NCBI GenBank assembly: GCA_947685225.1 | Contig: CANTUV010000024.1 | Coordinates: forward strand, 18,494,001 to 18,558,000 | Direction of reading: 5' to 3' | DNA length: 64,000 bases | Source: Garcia nutans | Lineage: Eukaryota > Streptophyta > Magnoliopsida > Malpighiales > Euphorbiaceae | Shown here: in pieces, positions 1 through 11,409 of the stretch | How positions within the stretch are numbered: the stretch's first letter is position 1 | Layout of the letters: each line of letters opens with the position of its first letter | Made by a program: the position numbers and the translations under genes | The notes under the pieces: model-generated | What the model was told of the DNA's origin: nothing | What the model saw: the letters and a program-made list of their open reading frames with translations, nothing else | Database searches by the model: none

Positions 1-491
1 TACCTCTTTCAAAATCCCTCTTTTTCTCTCTTTTTCCTCTTTTTCTTTGATCACTTGTTGATAATCTCACCTTTTCTAGCTTATTCTTTTAAAAACCCAT
101 AACTAGATGTGATTTCCTTTTAAATTTTGGCTTAAAATTTTGAAATGAAGAAGAAAGGAGAAGTTTTTGTGGTGCTGGTGATGATAGGGTGTGGAAGATG
201 GGAGAAGAAGACTGTACACACAAACACACATGTCCACATATATATATATAATAAGTTCAATCTAGTGTGGCCAATCTCATTTTAACTACGGTGCACCTTC
301 ACTCTTAACCTTTAATTCTAATTCAATTTTTAGTCTTGTAAAATCATAAAAATAATTTCTTTAGTAAATTTTGAGATATTCTATTTATTATTCTCTACTT
401 ATAGCATTTATCCACATTACTTTTATCACTATACACTATCAATTATCAATAGTAGTTAAAAAGTTTCATGTTTAAAATCTTGAACATTATA
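1..491. other. AT-rich sequence of unknown origin
   Basis: No coding frame or RNA gene is recognisable. The sequence is pyrimidine-rich at its left end, has a short (TA)n run near 238-250, and stops resembling the adjacent retrotransposon at about 491. It may be a diverged 3' part of the older Tat/Ogre-like element or the edge of another insertion. Confidence 0.4.
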
Positions 492-1199
492 GGGGGCCCC
501 AGCAGGATAGTCTGAGATACACTCATTTCAAACTATGATTCAGCACTTCATTTGGTAGCTTCTCCATAATTATTTATTTTTTCCAGTATGTCCTTCGAGA
601 TTCAATGGTGCAACATATTTCCCTCAACATGAAGGTTTTTGCAACAAGAAAACAAAATTTTTTTTTTAATTTTTTTAATCTTGAATTTTTAATTTTGAAA
701 TCAAATATTGGCTTTGCCAAATCAGTGTCAATTTACCTCAAGACTCAACTTTTCCAAATTAACATATCCATTACATCATAACCCTAGTTACATACTAAAC
801 TTGGGAATTATTTTCATTTGAGTAAGAACTGTTGCACTTCAAATAGGCACATATATATTACTTGGTCAAAGGTCTCATTGAGTTTAAATATTGTCTATCT
901 CATATGCATGCTTATCCAATCTATCTTCACTAATAGACTCTACCTATCAAGAGAGATCAATTAATTTTTAATAGGCTAGAAATGGGGTCTATAAGGGACA
1001 TAGGTTTAATGAAGGTCATTTGTAAATTTGAGCCAATGTGACACTATGGACAAACCTTCACACTACAAACTTCTTGTTGGAACCTTAGACTGTTGGGAGC
1101 ATGAAAGATAGAGCTTTGAATATTCTTCCATCTTCTTGGCATTAATCTAGATCTCAATTGGAATAGTCTTTCCTTTGTAAAAAGTTTGATACCACATTC

Positions 1200-1620
1200 C
1201 TTTCCTTTTCTTCTTTTCCCTTTATCTTTTCCATTTCTTTTTCTTTGTTTTTCTTTCTTTTAGAATTTTTTCATTTTATCTTTTTCCTCTGTAGGGTTGT
1301 CAAGTGCAGGACTTTTAAGAACTAGATGCCCTTTCTCCAATCTCACTGATTTTGGTAGAATCTCTGGTTGGGTTAAACCAATTCAAGTTGAACTATCCTC
1401 AGAAACTAAGTGGAAGTCTTCTTCCGCTTTAGGTAAAAAAGAACTCAGTTGGCTTTCTGAGCCCCCTTTTTGGCTTTTATTTTCTTTCCCTCTTTTTCTT
1501 TTTTTTTTCTTCTTCTTCTTTTTTTTCTTTTTTTTCTCTTTTTCCTCTCTTTTTTCTTTCTTTTTTTTCACTTTTTTTTCTCTTTTTTTTCTTTTCTTTC
1601 TTTAGGTTCTCACTCTATAA
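1200..1620. repeat. Long polypyrimidine tract
   Basis: Two T/C runs (about 1200-1290 and 1480-1605) form an almost pure pyrimidine strand, so the minus strand is a purine tract. Counterparts appear as purine runs at about 8925-8975 and 9200-9255 in the younger copy, so the tract belongs to the retrotransposon internal region. It also produces Phe-rich and Lys-rich spurious reading frames. Confidence 0.7.
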
Positions 1621-2385
1621 GAGTTGTCTTGTTTATACCAACTTATATTTCTGATAATGGGTGAGTGAAGTGGCATAAATATGCTTCAATCCTGACTTTA
1701 TCTTAATAAGTCTATGATATTAGGTCTAATTCAGGTGTCCTTCAGCTATCATCATAGACTTGACTATATATTCTTATTTTGATCTTCTTTCCCTTTTATT
1801 CTTTAGTGATCATAAGACTTATCAAAAGTGTAACAATAGCTCAGAGTAGGTCATTGGGTTTGCAAGCCAATGAAAAGTAAGCTAAAATTTGATGAAGGCT
1901 CAAAAGGACAAACTAGGGATTGATATTAATAGGGTGGATAATAGTTGTTGGCCAATCAAACAATGCCTAGATTATCTCTCCCTTAAATAAGCAGAGTTTA
2001 TTTTTGCCTCTAAAGTTTATCAAAGCATGTTCTAAGATTGACTAGGACCTAAACAAAGGTAATCATGCAGGAGCCCTCTCTAAGTAAGCATACATAGATT
2101 AATGCAACAGAAAAATTTCCTCACCTAGTAAAGTCATTCAAATTAAAATGCATAGATACACTAATTCATGAATATCAAGATAGATTCGTCATTGGTTGAA
2201 CACTATAATATCAAATACCAACATAAATAAAAAATTTGATGAAAGTAATTTATTTAAACAATCTTAATTTGAAAGACATAATTGTTCCAAAAAATATCAA
2301 AGATAGAAAATAAAACAAATAACCAAATAAGCTAAGAGAAGTTTGTTGAATTGGAGTAAAAAAATGCTTTATTTATTTAGGCATG

Positions 2386-4012
2386 TCAGGGGCAAGGATT
2401 TTTTTCATCATCAATGATAGTCATCACCTCATCATCCGCAGTTGGTCCAAGCTTGGTTAGTAATATCCCCTCTTTAGCAATTCCTCCATCCGTGTCTTGA
2501 AAAGATGATAAGATGAAACTTGTCTTCAATTCTCCCCCTATCATGAAGGTTGCTGGTGGAGGCACTCTTCCAAATTCAGGCAAAGGATTGCTTTTGGTGT
2601 TGGGCTTGTTAGGTTCAAGCAACTTTTCACTGTCAATCGAATTTTAGATCTCATGTTTTAGTCTCAGGCATTTGTCTATCTCATGTCCTTGTGTCTGATG
2701 AAATTGACAAAAGGCTTTAGTATCAAATTTTTTTTGTAAAGAACTCGACAAAGTTCGAGGGGCCAATGGTTGTAATAGCCCTTGCTTTTGCAACTTATTG
2801 AAAACCCAAGAAAAAGGTTTTCCCAATTTTGAAAATTGTCTTCTATTTCCTTAACTAGTTGCAATAACATCAACTTCCTTATGTGCATTTTGATTGCCAA
2901 ATTGATAATGCCATTTTGTAGAAAAATAGTTCTTCTCTCTTTTCCACTCTTCTATTTCCAAGCCATCTTGAAGAAGATCTTTGAAATCTCTAATAAGAGT
3001 GTGAGACATCCATTCATGAAGATTAGGTAGCACCCCTCTCACAATCATCCTAATCTGTTCTAACTCATCTGGCCTTTTCTTAAGCAATGCAGCCTTGTTC
3101 CTCCACCTTTCCCATAGTCAATAAAATTCTCATTTTGCTTTTGTTTGATAGTTTTCACCTCCATCAAGGTCACTTCTAGTTTGACATTGTATCCATATTA
3201 TTGTATGAAGGCCTTGTATAGCATATCCCAATCTCTTTAGGTACTTTCTTCCTAAGTATTAAATCAATTTTGCACAATAGGGTCCAAAGAAAGCATAAAA
3301 TACCTCAGAGTTTGGGCTTTAGTAGGTCGAGGGGACTGCATGGGAGTGATATACTTCTTAACATGCAAGTGAGGATTTCATGTACAGTTGTACTTAGCGA
3401 AAGAAGGCATTTTGAACTTGTAAGGGACTTCCTCATCTTGTTCAAACAGCTTGTCCACCTCTGATACCTCTTCAGCCTTCAACTTCTTTTTGAACTTCTT
3501 TTCCAAATCAGTAATCATTTTCTCCACATCCATAGTTTCAATTTTTTCAACAGTTGATTTTTCCACAGATTTTGGCTCTTTCTTCCTATCTTGAGAATCT
3601 TAGAAATATTGAGCCTAATCATCATCATCATCAATTATCACCTTGTCATCATCAAAAACTACCTCACCTAGCTTAGCCTTTCCCATGTCCTTCTATTTTT
3701 TGTACTAGCACATACTTCAATAGTATTTTCTTCCAACAGTGCAGCTAGTTGATTTCTCACGGTCTCAGCTAGGAGCCCCTTTAACTCTTCAATCATGGAT
3801 GCAAGAGCTTCAATTATTAGATTCTGAACTTGATCGGGATCCATTGCTTTGGGAGTGAAATTAACTATATCTTCACTAAACTCTGAATTACTGATGTAGG
3901 TCAGGTTTTCGTATGTCTCTGAACTGCTAAACTCCAGGTCTGTGAGCCAAAAAGGATCAATGCCATGTAATGCAGTGCGTGATGCATGTATGCATAAATA
4001 ACAAGCAAACAA
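2386..4012 (-). pseudogene. Degenerate gag of the older Tat/Ogre-like element
   Basis: Fragments of one gag occur in order on the minus strand. The N-terminal part (3668-4012) is helix-rich. A middle part (3378-3566) has acidic and Lys-rich stretches and ends with an aromatic/Pro motif typical of this gag family. The capsid-like part (2851-3087) has a Leu/Arg-rich, Trp-containing segment. The C-terminal part (2386-2826) has the CQFH...GHEIDKC motif, a zinc-knuckle-like Cys/His pattern of Tat-lineage gags. Several frameshifts and stops separate the pieces, so no full-length Gag can be made. This copy keeps the middle region that the younger copy at 7353-8180 has lost. The family call is firm for the C-terminal motif and inferred for the rest. 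Confidence 0.7.
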
Positions 4013-4109
4013 AGATAATTAGGACTTTACTTCCAACCTTATAACTTCCACACACGAATAGCAATTCTCTTTTTCTAGGTATATGGTTAACAAAATACCA
4101 ACATGTGAT

Positions 4110-4466
4110 TGAAGACTCTTAATTTTAGACCAAATTCAATACCGGCCCTAATTAAAAGAAGGTTGGATCAAGTCTAAATATTTAAAACAGTCTGAAACAA
4201 TTTTGCAAACTTAAAATAAGTCAGGCACAATATTAAAATCTCAACACATAATAATATAATAGTAAATAATAAAAAATATATATAATATTTATTTTATTTT
4301 ATATATTAATAAATTAATAAAAAATAAAAAATAAAAGAAAAAAATATAATATTTATTTTATTTTATTAATGTAATAAAGAATAAAGAAAAAAGGAAAAAT
4401 ATAATTTTTATTTCATTTTATAATAATATAATAATAATATAATATTTATTTTATTTTTATTTTATA

Positions 4467-4506
<40 letters not shown>

Positions 4507-6189
4507 TTGATCAAGACCCGACGAACGACAAATCAGCAAGCCCTATTCGCCACAGGCCCTTGTGTGTGGCGAATTGGCAATTTCAACAAGGCCAATTTGC
4601 CACTAACCGCTAATTTTACCCTGTGTGCTTGTTAATTTCCTACTTGAGTTGGGATTCGGATTAGTGATAGGGTTTGGCTTGTTTGCCTATAAATAACAAA
4701 GCCTAAGACTGAATTAAGGGACCAGCAGTTTTTTTTATTAAGCAATTCAGAGAATTTCTTCAACAACACCAAAAGCAAGAAACAAAAATACCCTACTGTC
4801 TTTGGCTTTTGCTCAGCTAGAATTCAAATCATTGCAAGCATAATTTTGATCAACCTTCAATTGTGGTGGAGCCTTCAACGCAGGTCTGTTTTCTAATTGA
4901 AATTATTCAATCAATAATTGCAATTATCTTCAAAATTATCATTATAGTAGCTTGTTTCTCTCATTTGTTTCATTTCATCTAGTAGATCAAGGTTTGATAA
5001 TAAATTTCCAAAACACTAAATCAATTATTTAAATAACCAAAACCCTTATATCTAGTTTGCTTAAATCCTAATATGCATAATCCAATTTCACCTAAACCTT
5101 AATTTACTTAAACCCTAAATCTATTTTACAAAATCATAAAACTCTAAATTTTGTTTTCCTAAAAAACCTAAAATACTAAATTTGTTTATAAAGTTCTAAA
5201 ACCCTAAATTCTATTTCTCTAAAAATAAAACCCTAATCTATTTTCCAAAGTACTAAAACCCTAATTCAATATCTAAACCCCTAATTTATTATTTTTTAAA
5301 CCTTAATTTTAAAAACCCCAATATTATTTTCTAAACCCTAATTCTTTTCCCCGAAACCCTAGCTTTGTTTTCTAAAAATCTTAAAACCCTAACTTTGTTT
5401 TCTAAAACCCTAAAAATATTAATTCATGTCACTAAAACCCTAGTTTGTATATCTATTTTTTAATATAACATATAAGTGTAGAATTATTTATTTAACTTGT
5501 TAATACATATTTATAATGAGTGATTTATTGATGTTTTATGATGTGTGATTTGCTTTAATTATCATAAATGTTTGAATGGTTTAATTCATTTCATTAATTA
5601 TTTTCATGTTGATTATTTTAGTTTCAATATGTAAGAGGTGCGTTTCCACTTTGTGGGTACCTCATTAATTAAGTTCCAAGGTAATTTAATTTATTTTGAA
5701 TTTTGGATTAATGTAAAGGGCATGTTTCTACTAAATTGTGGGTGTCCTATTTTATTTAGTTTTAGACATTGGACATTGTAAAAGGCATATTTTCATCTAT
5801 GGATGGGTGCCTGTTTTGTTTGCTTCATTTTAATAAAGTGATGGATGTTTATTTCTTTTGATAATTGCATGTATTATGGATGATATTATAATATTTAATA
5901 ATTCAATAATATTTAGACCTGAAAAGGAGGCCGCTTCTAATGAACTGGGCATTATGGGAGTGCTGGGTCATTCCCGCCTTCCTCATACGTACCCAATTTT
6001 CTGAACCTATTAGGGAGTTGGGGATTCCTTAGGAATTGAGTCATCCACCCCTTTCTTTTCTAGGTCCGTCCCGGTGGCAACTCTATTTCTCCAGGTTTAG
6101 GCACATGTTCTCTAAGGCCCTGAGCCTAACAAAGCCAAAGTCTCAAGAACCATTCCACATGGGAGTGAGGGCAAAAATCTCTGCTCATA
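4110..6189 (+). repeat. 5' LTR of the younger Tat/Ogre-like element
   Basis: It begins TGAAGACTCTTAATTTTAG and ends near CTGCTCATA, aligning along its length with 11410-13615. It contains a long TAA/TTTA-rich block (about 4240-4505), a GC-richer patch (4515-4600), a TATA-like TATAAATAA at 4690-4698 likely to be the promoter, and a telomere-like block. The conserved end segment (about 5920-6189) is shared with the inverted LTR at 14539-15363. Confidence 0.8.
5038..5450 (+). repeat. Telomere-like AAACCCTAA-rich block in the LTR
   Basis: AAACCCTAA or near variants (AAACCCTAG, AAACCTTAA, AAACTCTAA) recur every 15-40 bp for about 400 bp. AAACCCT is the plant telomere repeat unit (complement of TTTAGGG), but here the copies are interspersed with AT-rich sequence rather than in tandem. 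The same block occurs in the 3' LTR. Confidence 0.75.
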
Positions 6190-6190
6190 G

Positions 6191-6208
6191 TGGCGACTCC
6201 ACTGGGGA
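6191..6208 (+). promoter_or_regulatory. Primer binding site
   Basis: TGGCGACTCCACTGGGGA begins with TGG one base after the LTR end, as expected for complementarity to a tRNA 3' CCA. A very similar site is used by Tat/Ogre-lineage elements. The matching tRNA (often given as tRNA-Arg for Ogre) was not verified. The older copy has a degraded version at 14521-14537 on the minus strand. Confidence 0.7.
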
Positions 6209-7352
6209 TAAGAGAAGTTGATTCCGTTGGTCTTTATATTATTTTATTCTTTCTTATTATGATATTGTCCATTGCATCATTTAGATTTCATTGTGTGCGT
6301 GAGTTAGGATGCCCGTGTAACCCATGTTGTATTATGTAAGGGATTCCATACTTTAACTTAAGATATGGAGATCGATCATGGCATAACCATGCATAGCCTT
6401 GTACCTTTTGGTATATACTTGCTATGGGAGCCTAAAGCTTTTCAATCCAAAGACTAAAGCTCATGTAATTGGCCTAGCTACTTTTCTTTGGTTTTTAATG
6501 CTTGTTGTTTGACTATGATTGATATATTTTGGCTTGAACCATGGCCTATTTGGTTTGCTCCTTTCCTAATATGACCTAACTATATTATAAGCCTAAAATA
6601 ATTTTATTCTTTTAAGCCTAAAAGACCAAATTTATTAAGATGGTCTTTGGGAAAAAAACTTTTTAAAGATGGGTCAAAAATTCTTCTAACTTATGGTCCA
6701 AATACAAAGCCCAAAATTCATTTTTTCTAAAATCTTTTTACAATGGGCTCTGAAACAAAACTATTTTTGCACTTTATCCAAATTAAAACCTTTTTTTTAG
6801 TGGGCTTACAACTAGTTAGGTCAATTATGAGATACTAAAAATCAAGTGTGGGCCTAATTTATGCCAAGATTTGTTAATCATAGGCTTGTTTGTGGCATGA
6901 ACCATTAGTTGCTTTTTCAAATGAAAAATATATTTATGAAAACCTTTTAATTTAGTTTTTATCCAATATAGCATAAAAGCTATCCTTTTGTTGGCCCAAA
7001 GGATTAACACTTAATTAATGGAAATTATCATGGACTGACTTCTAAGTTTGAAAATATAACTATTGGTTTAATCGTTCGAGTGAATTTTTTGAAAAGAAGA
7101 TATCCCATGTTGGTATTTTATTGACCATATACATAGAAAAAGAGACTCGTCATTTATGTGTGGAAGATATAAGGTTGGAAGGAACATTTTAATTATCTTT
7201 TTTTTGTCTATTACTTATACATCCATGCGTACATGCATTGCATTACATGGCATTACCCTTTCTGGCTCACAGACCTAGAGTACAGCAGTTCAAGAGCAAT
7301 ACAATGACACCACCAACAATAGTGATTTTGATTCAAGCACTTCATTAGGAGG
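6209..7352 (+). other. 5' untranslated leader of the younger element
   Basis: Non-coding leader of about 1.1 kb between PBS and gag. No reading frame of note. Its inverted counterpart in the older copy is 13616-14520, covering positions up to about 7107. Confidence 0.65.
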
Positions 7353-8180
7353 ATGGATGCAAACCAGCTAAGAGATATAGTCAATGAAGTTGTCAAAGCT
7401 AGGACGGCCGAGCTACAAGATCAAGTGGCTACAATTATGAAGACCCAATTGATTGAAATTCTGGAGATCATAAACAATGCTAATGAGGCATCTTCTATTG
7501 ACATAAAAAAGAAGGGAAAGGCAACATTAACAATGAACAGGTTCACTAGTAGAGGTCAAATGGAAAATGAGGGGTCAATCCCTATTCTACAAGACCAGTT
7601 GAACCATGTACTATCTAAGTGGAGCAATAAGGGTGGTTACCACCCTAGTAGGCAAAGTCAAAGGGAAATAAGAGGTGTTGAGAAAAATGCAATAAATGAA
7701 CCAACAAAGAAGCATAAATTTTCAAATTTGGGGGAATCTTTGTCAAAGATGTTAGAAAATCTAATGAAGATGGATTTGCTACAACCATTGGCATCTCGAC
7801 CTCTACACAAGCCTCTGCCATCAAATTTTAATGCCAAGGTTTTCTGCCAATTACATCAAGTGCAAGGGCATGAAATAGATAAATGTGTTCGATTAAGGCA
7901 CGAGATCTAAGATTTGATTAACTGTGGGAAGGTGCCTGAGCCTAATAAGCCGACCACTAAGAATAATCCTCTGCCTAAATTTAGAAGGGCACCACCACTT
8001 GCAACCTTCATGATAGGGGGAGAATTGAAGGAAAGTTTTTTCATATCATCTTTTCAAGACGTGAATGGAGGAATTGCTAAAGAGGGGATACTACTAACTA
8101 AACTTGGACCAACTATGGATGATGAGTCGATGACTATCATTGATGATGAAAAAATCCTTGCCCCTGATATGCCTAAATAA
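7353..8180 (+). pseudogene. Defective gag with an internal deletion and an in-frame stop
   Basis: The start at 7353 (MDANQL) opens a helix-rich N-terminus of about 60 residues like the older copy's gag N-terminus. The frame then passes directly into the C-terminal region with PLPSNFNAKVFCQLH...GHEIDKC, the Tat-lineage Cys/His motif (about residues 150-178). The capsid-like middle found in the older copy at 2851-3566 is missing. A TAA at 7908-7910 ends the first frame, and the same frame continues for 88 residues (7914-8180) with clear similarity to the older copy (EPNKP, PLPKF, FMIGGEL, GGIAKEGILL). The older copy has TAA at the same codon. A functional Gag is very unlikely. Confidence 0.75.
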
Positions 8181-10600
8181 ATGAAGCATTTTTTGACTCC
8201 AATTCAACAAACTTTTCTTAGCTTATTTGGTTATTTGTTTTATTTTCTATCTTTGATATTTTCTGGAACAATTATGTCTTCAAATTAAGATTGTTTGAAT
8301 AAATTACTTTCATCAAATTTTTGTTTATATTGGTATTTGTTCATTTTGTGCTCAACCAATGACGAGTTTAGCTTAATCAATGCATTATGATCCGAATGAC
8401 TTTACTAGGTGAGTGAATTGTTCTACAGCATTGAGTTGTGTATGCTTACTTAGAGAGGGCTCCTGCATAATTATAAGTGTCTAGGTCCTAGTCAATCTTA
8501 GAACATGCTTTGACAAACTTTCGAGGCGAAATTGAACTCTTCTTATTTAAGGGAGAGATGATCTAGGTATTGTTTGGTTTGCCAACAACTATTATCCACC
8601 CTATTAATATCAATCCTTAGTTTGTCCTTTTGATAAAATTTTAGCTTACTTTTCATTGGCTTGAAATCCAAATGACCTACCCTGAGCTATTGTTACACTT
8701 TTGACAAGTCTTATGATCACTAAGGAACAAAAGGGAAATAAGATCAAAAGAAGAATTTTGGTCAAGTCTATGATGATAGTTAAAGGACACCTAAATTAGA
8801 CCTAATAACATAGACTTATTGAGATAAAGTTAGGACTGAAGCATATTTATGCCACTCCACCCACCCATTATCATAAACACAAGTTGGTACAAATAAGACA
8901 ACTCTTATAGAGCGAGAACCTAAAAAAGAAAAGAAAAAAGAGAGGAAAAAGAAAAAAAAGAAGAATAAGAAGAAAATAAAATAAAACCCAAAAAGAGGGT
9001 TCAAAAAGCCGACCGAGTTCTCTTTTACCTAAAGCGGCAGAAGACTTCCACTTATTTTATGAGGACAGTTTGACTTGAATTGGTCCAACCCAACCAGAGA
9101 TTAAACCAAAATCGGAGAGATAGGAGAAAGGCTATCTAGTTCTTAAAAGTCCTGCACTTGACAACCCTAAAGAGGAAAAAGGACAAAATGATTAAACATT
9201 AAAAGAAAAGAAAAAAGAAAAAAGAAAAAGGGAAAAGAAGAAAAGGAAAGGAATATGGGTATCAAACTTTTTGCAAAGGCAAAGACTGTTCCAATCGAGA
9301 TCCAGATTAATGCCAATAAGATGGAAGAACATTCAAAGCTTTATCTTTTCATGCTCCAAACTATCTAAGGTTCTAACAAGAAGTTTGTAGTGTGAAGGTT
9401 TGTCCATAGTGTCACATTGGCTCCAATTTACAAATGGCCTTTATTTAAACTGTGTCCCTTATAGACCCCATTTTAAGTCTATTAAAGACATGTTGATCTC
9501 TCTTGGTAGGAAGAGTCTATTAGTGGAGATATTTTGAATAGCATGCATATGAGATAGACAATATTTAAACTCAATGAGACCTTTGACCATGTAATGTATA
9601 TGTGCCAATATGAAGTGCAACAGTTTTTGCTCGAATGGAAATGATTCCCAAGTTTAGTACAATAACTAGAGTTATGATGTAATGGATGTGTTAATTTGGA
9701 AAAGTCAAGTTCTGAGGTAAATTGACACTGATTTGGAAAAGCCAACATTTGATTTCAAAATTAAAAATTTGATATTAAAAAAAATTTTAAAAATTTTGTT
9801 TTCTTGTTGCATAAACCTTCAAGTTAAGGGAAATATATTGCACCGTCGAACCTTGAAGTACACATTGGGTAAAATAAATGATTATTTGCAAGGTTATGAA
9901 GAAGTCACCAACTAGCGTGTTGAATCATAGTTTGAAATGGATGTATCTCTGACTATGTTGCTTAGGCCCTACTACTCATGTTTTCAACATCTTGAAAATA
10001 AAAGCCATAGGTGTGAAGGATTCTGCCATTCCAATGCAAGATCTAAACGAGCATTTGGAAAGAACCAATGAAAGTGCTTTGGTTTACCATCTCAGTCTGT
10101 GAGTCAATTGAACAACTGTAAGCATAATCCATGCATATCATGCATACGTAAGCATATCACATTACATTTTGTTATCTTGTGTTACCTATTATTTTTCAAA
10201 GTGAACAGCAAACACCCTGTGAAGTAAAGAATCAAAAGAAGATATTGAATCAAGGGGCATGAAAATGCTATTTCAAAATAAAGAAGAGATGCATGCTTGT
10301 GCAAAGAACTAGACAACACAAACATCAATATGAGCCTGCATGGAAAAAATTATTGGTTTGAGCCTACACAGGGGGCAAAATTTCTCCTTTCTATTTTTTG
10401 AGTTTATGCGTGTACAAATATTTTTAGACTCACTTTCAATATTTTTCCATGTAGGGGGCAAAGAGAGGATATGAGGATTAGCTAAAAAATAGGTGAATTT
10501 TTTGCAAAAAGAAGAACAAAAAGAATAAAACAAGAAGAAAGTAAGAACATCAAAAGAATGAAGATGCAAAAGATAAAAAGATCAATCTAGCTAGAAGAGC
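8181..10600 (+). other. Non-coding internal region where pol would be expected
   Basis: About 2.4 kb follow gag without any protease, RT, RNase H or integrase motif in any frame. The sequence up to about 9960 is mirrored in the older copy, so the family lacked pol before either insertion. Short reading frames here, such as 9482-9748 minus, have no family features. Confidence 0.65.
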
Positions 10601-10625
10601 TCAAGCTAATATAGGATAAATGTCC

Positions 10626-10865
10626 AAGGATAAAGATCCATTTTTGAAGGATAAAGACCCAATCTCCAAAAGATAAAGATCCAAGACCCGATCTCCAAAG
10701 GATAAAGATCCATTTCTGAAGGGTAAAAACCCAATTTCCAAAGGATAATGATCTATTTTTTAAGGGTAAAGACACAATCTCCAAAGGATAAAGATCTATT
10801 TCTGAAGGGTAAAGACCCAATCTTCAAAGGATAAAGATCCATTTTGGAAGGGTAAAGACCCACAA
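10626..10865 (+). repeat. Minisatellite array 1 of the retrotransposon 3' region
   Basis: About five to six copies of a unit near 43 bp, built from AAGGATAAAGATCC and GGGTAAAGACCCAATCTCC half-units, with one partial unit near 10681-10695. The array lies between the internal region and the 3' LTR, the usual place for satellite-like repeats in Tat/Ogre elements. Confidence 0.8.
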
Positions 10866-10974
10866 TCCATTAAAGAATGGAACAACCAGTTAGAAGAAAA
10901 TCACAATTCTTAGATGACAAAAGGTCAACCAAGTTAGAAGAGCTAAAGTTGATTTGTTTTTTTCTCAAACCAAT

Positions 10975-11330
10975 TCAGTTTCGGGTCCAAAACCCAAATT
11001 ATTTTTTAAGTCCATAACTCATCTCGGGTCCAGAACTAAAACTAACTTGGGTTCAGAACCTAAATTATTTTCGAGTCCAGAACTCATCCCGAGTCCAGAA
11101 CCCAAACCAACTTGGGTCCAGAACCCAAATTATTTTTCAAGTCTAGAACTCATCTCGAGTCCAAAATTCAAATTATTTTCGAGTCCAGAACTCATCTCGA
11201 ATCCAAAACTCAGATTATTTTCAATTCCAGAACTCATCATGGGTCCAAAACCCAAACTAACTCAAGTCCAGAACTAAAATTATTTTTGAGTCCAAAACTC
11301 AATCCAACCTTGGGTCCAGAATTCATTTTT
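10975..11330 (+). repeat. Minisatellite array 2 of the retrotransposon 3' region
   Basis: About 16 degenerate copies of a 20-25-bp unit around GGGTCCAGAACCCAAATTAT, alternating with GAGTCCAGAACTCATCTC. The core is a short dyad (GGGTCC...ACCC; GAGTCC...ACTC), suggesting compensating changes in the arms. The open frames across this array are repeat translations, not genes. Confidence 0.8.
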
Positions 11331-11409
11331 GTTCTAAATTCAATCAAAAATCATATTGCTTTTTGCTCTGTTTTTCTGTAGTCCCAGATCGCTCAAACAT
11401 GGGACAAAA

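Larger units (their letters stand above)
492..4105 (-). mobile_element. Older Tat/Ogre-like element, distal internal part
   Basis: Read on the minus strand, this stretch matches the plus-strand internal region 7107-9960 block by block. Shared blocks include the gag end, the sequence after gag, a purine-rich tract and the 9140-9180 segment mirrored at 1290-1330. It is the downstream half of an older copy of the same family. The upstream half of that copy is at 13616-15363, beyond the younger insertion. No reverse transcriptase, integrase or protease reading frame is visible. The 3' LTR, if it survives, lies left of the window. Confidence 0.75.

Noticed and set aside
1297..1605. Phe-rich 102-residue frame
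   Set aside because: Translation of the polypyrimidine tract; the opposite strand gives an equally long Lys/Glu run.
5038..5450. Interstitial telomere from a chromosome fusion
   Set aside because: The words are interspersed rather than tandem and occur at the same place in both LTRs of one element.
10626..11330. CRISPR-like repeat-spacer layout
   Set aside because: Units are contiguous and degenerate without unique spacers of constant size, lie within an LTR element, and the genome is eukaryotic.
10954..11381. Pro/Ser-rich frames over the second minisatellite
   Set aside because: Repeat translations in two frames of the same tandem array; no start context or homologue recognised.
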